A DNA stretch of 5,644 nucleotides. Origin: Bacillota bacterium (GTDB lineage: Bacteria; Bacillota_A; Clostridia; Acetivibrionales; DUMB01). The position numbers were made by a program, and so were the translations under genes. The stretch covers positions 1-5,644 of the forward strand of contig JAMOAC010000264.1 in NCBI GenBank assembly GCA_023621975.1. Reading direction: 5' to 3'. This document shows, piece by piece, positions 1-4,256 of this stretch (position 1 is its first letter; each line of letters opens with the position of its first letter). Below the pieces are notes generated by a model that did no database searches, was not told the origin of the DNA, and saw only the letters and a program-made list of their open reading frames with translations.

Positions 1-691
1 TAACAAGAGTCTTGTCTTTCATTTCAGGATAACTTGCAATGGACACGTGCTCGCCTTCATATGTAAGCTCTGCATAAATCTCATCGGATATTACAACTAT
101 GTCTTTATCCTTTAAAACTTCCAATATGGCTTCAATATCCTTTTTGCCCATAATGGCACCGGTTGGGTTATTGGGATAAGGTATTATAACAACCTTCGTC
201 TTTTCAGTTATTGCCTTTTCAAGTGCTTCCGGCGTGAGCTTAAACTGGTCTTTTGCCTTAAGTTCAATAACTACCGGAACTGCACCTGTAAGTACGGCAC
301 AACCCTTATATGCTACAAAACTGGGTTCCGGGATAATAACCTCATCTCCCGGAACAATAAGAGCCCTTAAGGCCAAATCAATTGCCTCACTTGCCCCCAC
401 GGTAACCAGTATTTCTTCCTTTGGATCATATTTCAATCCGAACCTGTTTTCCATGTATCTTGCAATTTCTGTTCTCAACTCTATCAAACCGGCATTTGAG
501 CTGTAATGGGTATGCCCTTTTTCCAGCGAATATATGCCTGCTTCCCTGATATTCCACGGCGTAACAAAATCAGGCTCGCCTACACCCAAAGATATGGCAT
601 CCTTCATTTCATTCAGTAAATCGAAGTATTTGCGTATTCCTGACGGAGGCACCTTCTTAACCGTTGGTGATATCATGTCGTACATGTTCAT
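1..691 (-). CDS. PLP-dependent class I/II aminotransferase, N-terminal 230 residues (probable alanine-forming transaminase)
   Basis: Partial gene: translation starts at 691 and runs off the left edge with 230 codons visible out of about 385-395 usual for the family. Seen: GEPDF near residues 38-42, a GASEAI loop (99-104) that would hold the PLP phosphate, NNPTG at 174-178 whose second Asn contacts the PLP ring system, and SDEIY at 202-206 with the Asp and Tyr that bind the pyridine nitrogen and O3'. The catalytic lysine (SK..AMTG-type motif) should lie only a few residues beyond the edge, so activity cannot be judged. The ATG overlaps the TGA of the upstream lrp gene (ATGA) and has a GGGAGG site at 702-707, so translation is probably coupled. 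Family membership is clear. The substrate is inferred: the alanine-type T-box ahead of the operon and the Lrp partner suggest glutamate-pyruvate transamination as for B. subtilis AlaT. An aspartate/aromatic aminotransferase remains possible. Confidence 0.93.
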   Translation of the reverse strand, partial: MNMYDMISPTVKKVPPSGIRKYFDLLNEMKDAISLGVGEPDFVTPWNIREAGIYSLEKGHTHYSSNAGLIELRTEIARYMENRFGLKYDPKEEILVTVGASEAIDLALRALIVPGDEVIIPEPSFVAYKGCAVLTGAVPVVIELKAKDQFKLTPEALEKAITEKTKVVIIPYPNNPTGAIMGKKDIEAILEVLKDKDIVVISDEIYAELTYEGEHVSIASYPEMKDKTLV

Positions 692-1167
692 AAAACTATT
701 GCCTCCCTGTTATCCTTTTCTTTTTTCTCGAAAATTACGCCTTCATCCTTGTATTTTTTCAGCACAAAATGAGTTGAAGTGCTCAAAACGGATTCAAGTG
801 GTGCCAGCTTTTCAGCAACAAAAGACGCAACTTCCTTTATGTTTTTTCCTTCTACTATAACGGTAAGGTCAAAACCGCCTGACATAAGATAGCATGCCTT
901 TACTTCCGGGAACCTGTATATTCTGTCGGCAACCTTGTCAAAGCCTTCACCTCTCTGGGGTGCTACTTTTACTTCTATCAGGGCGGTTACCATTTCCCTG
1001 TTTGTCTTTTCCCAGTTTATCAAAGTATTGTATCCTACAATAATACCTTCATCTTCAAGTTTTTTTATGATGCTCTTTACCTCTTCAACGCTTTTGCCAA
1101 GCATTACCGCAATTTCTTCGCAGTTCAGCCTGCTGTTGTTTTTCAGGATTTCCAGGATTTCTTCCAT
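688..1167 (-). CDS. Lrp/AsnC-family transcriptional regulator (AlaR-like)
   Basis: 159 aa, the usual length for the family. The N-terminal winged helix-turn-helix occupies about residues 1-50 (NCEEIAVMLGKS followed by a recognition helix VEEVKSIIKKLEDEGII). The RAM effector-binding domain covers about 60-140 (EVKVAP strand, FPEVKACYLMSGGFDLTVIVEG, and a closing STSTHFVLKKYK strand). The SGGFDLTV loop occupies the place where Lrp proteins bind amino acids at the dimer interface. A 19-residue charged tail follows. The start is supported by GGAGG at 1178-1182 with 10 nt spacing. It is the first gene after the T-box leader and overlaps the downstream aminotransferase by ATGA, so both come from one mRNA. 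The pairing matches alaR-alaT of B. subtilis, where the Lrp-type protein activates the alanine transaminase gene. That equivalence is inference from family and context; the ligand is not visible in the sequence. Confidence 0.93.
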   Translation of the reverse strand: MEEILEILKNNSRLNCEEIAVMLGKSVEEVKSIIKKLEDEGIIVGYNTLINWEKTNREMVTALIEVKVAPQRGEGFDKVADRIYRFPEVKACYLMSGGFDLTVIVEGKNIKEVASFVAEKLAPLESVLSTSTHFVLKKYKDEGVIFEKKEKDNREAIVL

Positions 1168-1207
1168 AAAAAATCAACCTCCGATCTTCCAAATTTTTCT
1201 GAATATT

Positions 1208-1241
1208 AAAAAATCCTTCGCCCTGTCAGGGACGAAGGATT
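1208..1241 (-). terminator. T-box-controlled intrinsic terminator
   Basis: AATCCTTCG (1233-1241 read on minus) pairs with CGAAGGATT (1212-1220), extended by CCCT/AGGG around a short loop with one unpaired base. A run of six T follows on the minus strand. It lies 5 nt after the T-box core and about 26 nt before the lrp ribosome binding site, the normal position for the OFF conformation. Confidence 0.92.
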
Positions 1242-1525
1242 ATTTCGCGGTACCACCCTTATTGGCACGTGATACGTGCCCACTCTGCCAGTACATAATG
1301 GCCAGGCCATCAAATACTGTTCCTCTGTAACGTGAGGTTACGTCTTCCTCTACTTTGAAGCTGAAAATCCAGACGTCTGTTCCTCCGTCTCTTTTCTTCA
1401 ACTTCATTTCTCAAGGAGAAACTCCGGGGCTGCCTTCCATACCTTCTTTCTCCGGACTTGCACCAAACTCCGGCTCGCTTTGGAAAGTACAGTATGTACT
1501 CTTCCCCTTCATCGCTGTTTGCTGT
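1208..1525 (-). promoter_or_regulatory. T-box riboswitch, specifier GCA (alanine)
   Basis: A full T-box leader is readable on the minus strand. Stem I begins at AGCGATGA (1510-1516), a kink-turn strand. GGGG (1504-1507) pairs with CCCC (1426-1429), closing the specifier loop. The loop has the AGTA S-turn strand (1497-1500) opposite GAA (1434/1435-1437 region), then GCA (1431-1433) and a purine before the helix, the normal position of the specifier codon. The distal arm has GCCGGAG..TGGTG..TCCGG, the tRNA-elbow-binding module. Stem III is a 7-bp hairpin at 1264-1280. The T-box core AAGGGTGGTACCGCG is at 1246-1260 and is followed by the terminator. The antiterminator bulge UGGU suits a tRNA with A73 such as tRNA-Ala, and argues against Gly (U73) or Ser (G73) for the overlapping GGC or AGC triplets. 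Uncharged tRNA-Ala should stabilise the antiterminator and switch on the lrp-aminotransferase operon. Confidence 0.95.
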
Positions 1526-1555
1526 ATTAAGGCTAAGTAATCAATTTAATTACAT

Positions 1556-1584
1556 ATTATATATTAAAATGATTTTGATGGCAA
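1556..1584 (-). promoter_or_regulatory. sigma-A promoter of the T-box/lrp/aminotransferase operon
   Basis: -35 TTGCCA at 1579-1584, exactly 17 bp spacer, -10 TATAAT at 1556-1561 (minus strand). Predicted start near 1549, giving a leader of about 340 nt through the terminator. The promoter begins 18 bp after the stop of the divIVA-like gene, and no terminator is visible between them, so some readthrough into the leader is likely. Confidence 0.82.
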
Positions 1585-1602
1585 TAGTTAAAGCAATTAT
1601 TC

Positions 1603-2040
1603 CTAGATTCCCCTGTTTATTAGATTCCCCAGCTGCATTTCGTACTTTTTAAGGACATTGGCCGCCTCTGCCTTAAGCCCTTTCAATTCTTCCTTTATGT
1701 CAATCAATTTTTCCTTTTCCTTTTCAATCAATTCCTCAATGCTTTTCTTTTCCTGCAAAGCCTGGTTCCTTGCCTCCTCCAGTATGCGTTCGGCCTTTTC
1801 CTGCGCCTTAATAAGCGCATCCGCAACCTTTGCCCTTTCTGCATCTATCTGCTCCGACTTGCTCAGGAGCTCGTTATACTTTTCTCTTAAATCTTCGTTC
1901 TGGCTCTTAATGCTGTTTATCTCGTTTTCTTTTTCCTTCAGCATATTGTCAAATTCTCTGAGTATTTTCTCAATGTATGAATTTACATCAGACTTTCTGA
2001 AACCGAAAAGTGAAGTTCTGAAACGCTTTTCGCCGGGCAT
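1603..2040 (-). CDS. DivIVA-family coiled-coil protein
   Basis: 145 aa, acidic/lysine-rich, almost entirely heptad-patterned helix from about residue 24 to 125. The N-terminal segment FRTSLFGFRKSDVNSYIEKI (7-26) aligns by eye with the DivIVA lipid-binding domain (F..S.RGYDEDEVNEFL in B. subtilis). There the loop carries Phe17-Arg18 for insertion into curved membrane; here the equivalent pair reads Leu-Phe. A longer coiled coil (about 27-133) and a short tail ending NLINRGI follow. DivIVA proteins mark poles and septa and act as scaffolds; a polar or septal scaffold or adaptor role is inferred, with no partner visible. The length is close to DivIVA (about 164 aa) but shorter, and there are no cell-division neighbours (sepF, ylm genes), so this is probably a paralogue rather than the main DivIVA. 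Start chosen by AAGGAGG at 2047-2053, 6 nt upstream. Stop is TAG. Confidence 0.8.
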   Translation of the reverse strand: MPGEKRFRTSLFGFRKSDVNSYIEKILREFDNMLKEKENEINSIKSQNEDLREKYNELLSKSEQIDAERAKVADALIKAQEKAERILEEARNQALQEKKSIEELIEKEKEKLIDIKEELKGLKAEAANVLKKYEMQLGNLINRGI

Positions 2041-2082
2041 TGGGATCCTCCTTATTTACTCTTATATATTGCAATCTATAAG

Positions 2083-2124
2083 TTGACACTCCCACTGATT
2101 AAAGCCAGGGGATTCCCTGGTGGT
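2083..2124 (-). mobile_element. probable decayed right end of an IS200/IS605 (tnpB-type) element
   Basis: On the minus strand the segment reads CACCAGGGAATCCCCTGG, then CTTTAATCAGTGGGAG and ends GTGTCAAC. The CCCC + stem + GGGGAGTGTCAA layout is characteristic of the right ends (and of the 3' end of the associated guide RNA) of many IS605/IS1341-type elements. CCCCTGG can pair with the later TCAGTGGG around a CTTTAA loop, with one bulged T and one G-U pair, giving the subterminal hairpin. A second hairpin CCAGGG/CCCTGG (2105-2120) overlaps it. No tnpA or tnpB coding sequence remains between here and trxA, so this is a relic or a PATE-like non-autonomous fragment. The call rests on recalled family patterns, not on a search. 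Confidence 0.5.
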
Positions 2125-2178
2125 AATTTAAAAGACCTGACAGTAAATGTTTATGTCAATAACAATCCGTAGTCTTCC

Positions 2179-2205
2179 ATTGTATTTAATATGGTATATA
2201 TTCAA
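2179..2205 (-). promoter_or_regulatory. weak candidate promoter for the divIVA-like gene
   Basis: -35 TTGAAT (2200-2205) and -10 TACAAT (2179-2184) on the minus strand, but with only a 15-bp spacer. It lies downstream of the trxA terminator, so divIVA needs its own promoter somewhere in this gap, and this is the best pair I see. The resulting leader would include the IS605-like relic. Confidence 0.3.
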
Positions 2206-2303
2206 TAATTGTTTAAAAAATCCTCTTTTTTCTAAAATTATTCATTACATTAAATTTCACTGTATAATCTGCCGGCAGACAGTCAAAACAGAGCAATAAA
2301 CGA

Positions 2304-2325
2304 CAAAACCCCGGTCATACCGGGG
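2304..2325 (-). terminator. intrinsic terminator of the csoR-trxA unit
   Basis: CCCCGG (2320-2325) and CCGGGG (2309-2314) form a 6-bp all-GC stem around a 5-nt loop, followed on the minus strand by TTTTG. It lies 33 nt past the trxA stop. On the plus strand the hairpin is followed by CAATTTTT, so it may also work weakly in that direction. Confidence 0.85.
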
Positions 2326-2357
2326 CAATTTTTCCTTTGAAGCCATGGGAAAATGCA

Positions 2358-2687
2358 TTATACATTCTTCTCGATAAGGGCTGCAAAATCCTCCTTGGGT
2401 CTTGCTCCAATCACTTTTTCAACCGCCTGGCCGTTTTTAAACAGCATAACGGTAGGTATGCTCATTATTCTGAACTTTTCCGCAAGCTCCCTTTCTTCAT
2501 CCACATTAATTTTGCCTACCTTTGCCCTGCCGTAAAAATCATTTGCCAATTCATCTATAACCGGCGCGATGGCTCTGCAGGGGCCGCACCATGATGCCCA
2601 AAAATCAACAAGAACGGGTATATCCGACTTCAGAACTTCATCCTCAAAATTATCCTTTGTGATGGTCAAAACTTTATCACCGGCCAT
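2358..2687 (-). CDS. trxA: thioredoxin
   Basis: 109 aa, the standard single-domain thioredoxin length. The active site WCGPC is at residues 33-37, the buried Asp at 28 (LVDFW), and the cis-proline loop SIPT at 76-79, all in the canonical spacing. The protein is cytosolic with no signal peptide. It reduces protein disulfides using electrons from thioredoxin reductase, whose gene is not in the window. The start is supported by AAGGAGG at 2695-2701 with a 7-nt spacer. The gene lies 69 nt after csoR with no terminator between them and is followed by a strong hairpin terminator, so csoR-trxA is probably one transcript read from the promoter at 3166-3138. This would put a housekeeping reductase, or a dedicated copy, under the control of a copper/thiol-type sensor. 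The family call is certain; a dedicated stress role is inference. Confidence 0.97.
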   Translation of the reverse strand: MAGDKVLTITKDNFEDEVLKSDIPVLVDFWASWCGPCRAIAPVIDELANDFYGRAKVGKINVDEERELAEKFRIMSIPTVMLFKNGQAVEKVIGARPKEDFAALIEKNV

Positions 2688-2756
2688 TATAAATCCTCCT
2701 TATGTATTATAAATTCTACTTCTATATATTTTACCCCTTAAAAGAGATAAAAAACA

Positions 2757-3083
2757 TTAATCTACAAAATTCAGGAATTTTTGTACTGTCTCTATAAGTT
2801 CCTTCAACCCTTGCTCCCTGTCATTTTTTGCAATTGCATCTTCAATGCATGTTTTTGAATGCTGTTCAAGTATTATGGCTCCTACTCTGTTGATTGCCGC
2901 ACGTACTGCTGCAATTTGGGTCAGTATGTCAATACACTTTTTGTCTTCCTCCACCATTTTCTGTATGCCTTTTATCTGGCCTTCAATCCTCTTCAGTCTC
3001 ACGATAACGTTACGCTTTGGATTGGATTTATCCTTTGTATTGCTTTCAATATTACCGTTATTTTCCATATTCTCCTTTGCCAT
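2757..3083 (-). CDS. csoR: CsoR/FrmR-family (DUF156) metal-sensing transcriptional repressor
   Basis: 108 aa from the start chosen here. A hydrophilic, Asn/Lys-rich N-terminal extension of about 24 residues precedes the all-helical DUF156 core (VIVRLKRIEGQIKGIQKMVEE onward). The Cu(I)-binding triad of CsoR is present: Cys50 (DKKC), His75 and Cys79 (QHSKTC). The 25- and 4-residue spacings equal those of C36/H61/C65 in Mycobacterium tuberculosis CsoR. The conserved RLKRIEGQ arginines that contact DNA are also there. The retained histidine favours a copper sensor over a CstR-type persulfide sensor. An in-frame ATG 33 nt upstream (3116) has no ribosome binding site, whereas ATG at 3083 has GGAGG at 3091-3095. 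No copper ATPase or CopZ gene is nearby; the downstream partner is trxA, which is unusual. The metal specificity is inferred from residues only. Confidence 0.9.
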   Translation of the reverse strand: MAKENMENNGNIESNTKDKSNPKRNVIVRLKRIEGQIKGIQKMVEEDKKCIDILTQIAAVRAAINRVGAIILEQHSKTCIEDAIAKNDREQGLKELIETVQKFLNFVD

Positions 3084-3090
3084 ACATATA

Positions 3091-3095
3091 CCTCC
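3091..3095 (-). promoter_or_regulatory. ribosome binding site fixing the csoR start
   Basis: GGAGG on the minus strand, 7 nt before the ATG at 3083. It lies inside the reading frame of the longer form starting at 3116. That longer form would begin with a Cys-rich stretch (MCRDHYAGGIC) encoded by the 5' untranslated region and has no Shine-Dalgarno sequence of its own. Confidence 0.85.
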
Positions 3096-3137
3096 GGCAT
3101 AATGGTCCCGACACACATTTTATATATTTCCAGATAA

Positions 3138-3166
3138 ATTGTATGCCCTTGAAAACATGCTGTCAA
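3138..3166 (-). promoter_or_regulatory. sigma-A promoter of csoR-trxA
   Basis: -35 TTGACA (3161-3166, perfect), 17-bp spacer, -10 TACAAT (3138-3143, 5 of 6) on the minus strand. Predicted start near 3131, leaving a 5' leader of about 48 nt before the csoR ATG. The -35 is embedded in an array of inverted half-sites (3160-3185), so initiation is probably regulated. No terminator separates it from the upstream propeller gene, so readthrough from there may add to expression. Confidence 0.82.
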
Positions 3167-3185
3167 CATGACAGTATCCTGTCAT
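3160..3185. promoter_or_regulatory. candidate operator: three alternating CTGTCA/TGACAG half-sites
   Basis: Plus strand: CTGTCA (3160-3165), TGACAG (3169-3174), CTGTCA (3179-3184). The first two form a perfect 6-bp inverted repeat with 3-nt spacing that covers the -35 box. The second and third form a perfect 7-bp inverted repeat (ATGACAG/CTGTCAT) with 4-nt spacing just upstream of it. There is no T-run, so it is not a terminator. A DNA-binding dimer here would block RNA polymerase. The site lacks the G/C-tract typical of CsoR operators, so either this CsoR has unusual specificity or another regulator binds. Confidence 0.55.
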
Positions 3186-3194
3186 CCATCCCTG

Positions 3195-4124
3195 CTATAA
3201 ACCTATATCGGTGTTTATCAGTGAGAGGCTAAGCCGCTCTTTTTCTCTTGAAACGATATAATTATCCGTTATTTCGACCAACTCTCCGCTATACTTGTAT
3301 TCCCTGCCTACTTCCAAAGCCAGCACCCTCTTTTCTTCAGGTATGTTCAGGTATATTGCCCCATCCCTCGAGATAATAATCCTGTCAGGAGCAACAGCTC
3401 TGTCCAGCGCAAGTTTTTCCCATCCGCTCACATCGGCGGTATCCACTTCGCCATAGTATATATTAACTGCCTTTCCGTCTTTATTTAGCTCCGCTGCATA
3501 TACCTTGTCTTCAGAGTCAACTCCCAAGAGAGCCATTTTACCTTCAAATTTCAAAGCATATTCAGATTTGTTACTTCCGTCCCTTACAATTATCTTGTAA
3601 TTCCCTTCCTGGTAAATGAGTTTGTCAGTATAATTTGTTTCCTTGATAACGGTTCCAAGCTCCGTATTGGCAATAAGTTCACAGTTATCCATTATATTAA
3701 ACCTGTATATCAGTGCCCTTTTATCGCCTGTTTTTATCTTAACGTACACAATATTTGTCAGAGGTGACAGCTCTATACCCACTGCCCTACTATATAAAGG
3801 CAGCTTCGTAATATCAGGATAGATGCGTTTTTCTCCTGTTGCCACATCATAAGTTGATATGGTTACGGTACTGTATTTTTTAACAGATGAACATGAAGCA
3901 TATATGAGCATATTTCTGTCCGGCAGCCATCTGTGGTAAGTCACTTCTCCGGCTTCAGTGCTTATTGTTGCCGTTTCTTTATTCCTGACTGCATCCTTAA
4001 TTACAATTTTTCCATCATAAAGGTATGCAACATAACGACCGTCATGGGATATCACCGGATTTACGGCATCACCGGGTATGCGTATGCTCCAGTCATCACT
4101 TACCAAATTGGCATGCTCAAACAC
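3195..4124 (-). CDS. TolB-like beta-propeller protein, translatable body (N-terminal anchor interrupted upstream)
   Basis: 309 aa if started at the GTG at 4124. The sequence is beta-rich with propeller-type repeats, clearest in residues 22-46 (NPVISHDGRYVAYLYDGKIVIKD, the TolB/WD-like xPxxSxDGxxxAY pattern), again near 61-90 (TYHRWLPDRNMLIYA) and 110-150. No catalytic motif is seen; such domains usually bind proteins or glycans. The reading frame continues upstream of the GTG through a strongly hydrophobic stretch back to a plausible true start at 4241, but that segment holds a TAG codon. The GTG at 4124 has only a weak AAAGG (4130-4134) as ribosome binding site, so the body may be translated poorly, without an anchor, or not at all. 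It lies immediately after the phosphodiester-glycosidase gene and probably shares its mRNA. The function is unknown; a surface-exposed, membrane-tethered role was likely before interruption. Stop is TAG. Confidence 0.7.
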   Translation of the reverse strand: MFEHANLVSDDWSIRIPGDAVNPVISHDGRYVAYLYDGKIVIKDAVRNKETATISTEAGEVTYHRWLPDRNMLIYASCSSVKKYSTVTISTYDVATGEKRIYPDITKLPLYSRAVGIELSPLTNIVYVKIKTGDKRALIYRFNIMDNCELIANTELGTVIKETNYTDKLIYQEGNYKIIVRDGSNKSEYALKFEGKMALLGVDSEDKVYAAELNKDGKAVNIYYGEVDTADVSGWEKLALDRAVAPDRIIISRDGAIYLNIPEEKRVLALEVGREYKYSGELVEITDNYIVSREKERLSLSLINTDIGL

Positions 4125-4241
4125 CGTAGCCTTTACCTTGCCCCCGAACGGCAGGTAGAAATAATTCAGATATACCAGTACAATTGTCTGGAAGGTTATT
4201 GATATTATTATCCACTAGTATATCATTTTTATCTTTTTCAC
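4125..4241 (-). pseudogene. N-terminal signal-anchor segment of the propeller gene, broken by in-frame TAG
   Basis: Starting at GTG 4239-4241 the frame reads fMet-KKIKMIY, TAG (4215-4217, codon 9), WIIISITFQTIVLVYLNYFY, then LPFGGKVKAT and on into the propeller body without further stops. This is a textbook N-terminus: lysine-rich head, about 20-residue transmembrane helix, then the extracytoplasmic domain. A Shine-Dalgarno AGGGGG (4251-4256) sits 9 nt upstream and abuts the stop codon of the preceding gene, as expected for a coupled start. Between the TAG and GTG 4124 there is no ATG, GTG or TTG in frame. Either a point mutation (for example AAG, CAG or TGG to TAG) or a sequence error has disabled the anchor. 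TAG serves as the normal stop for two other genes in this window, so recoding is unlikely. Confidence 0.75.
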
Positions 4242-4256
4242 TTTTTCCTGCCCCCT

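Larger units (their letters stand above)
2041..2357. other. 317-nt non-coding gap between divIVA-like gene and trxA
   Basis: No credible gene on either strand. From left to right it holds the divIVA-like ribosome binding site (2047-2053), a sequence resembling an IS200/IS605 right end (2083-2124), a perfect but isolated TTGACA on the minus strand (2154-2159) with no matching -10, a weak promoter candidate (2179-2205), an AT-rich stretch, a 12-bp perfect palindrome (2268-2279), and the trxA terminator (2304-2325). Confidence 0.7.

Noticed and set aside
534..860. Plus-strand open frames across the aminotransferase/lrp region
   Set aside because: They are antisense to genes with clear family motifs and show no ribosome binding site or recognisable domain.
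1430..1434. GGC (Gly) or AGC (Ser) as the T-box specifier
   Set aside because: GCA sits in the standard register relative to the GAA strand and the closing GGGG/CCCC helix, and the UGGU bulge does not match the U73 or G73 discriminators expected for tRNA-Gly or tRNA-Ser.
1355..1652. Plus-strand open frames in the T-box region
   Set aside because: The DNA is explained by a structured T-box leader and promoter on the minus strand; the translated peptides look random.
2105..2120. CCAGGG/CCCTGG hairpin as a transcription terminator
   Set aside because: No T-run follows on either strand; it is better explained as part of the IS605-like right end.
2706..2711. Minus-strand TATAAT just ahead of trxA as a separate trxA promoter
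   Set aside because: There is no -35 at proper spacing, and the predicted start would fall inside the ribosome binding site.
3168..3185. ATGACAG/CTGTCAT inverted repeat as a terminator of the propeller gene
   Set aside because: It has a short AT-containing stem with no following T-run and it adjoins the csoR -35 box, so an operator is the better reading.
4215..4217. TAG as a pyrrolysine codon
   Set aside because: TAG ends two other genes in this window, including the same gene, and no pyl gene is visible. A mutation or sequence error is simpler, though only a genome search can exclude recoding.
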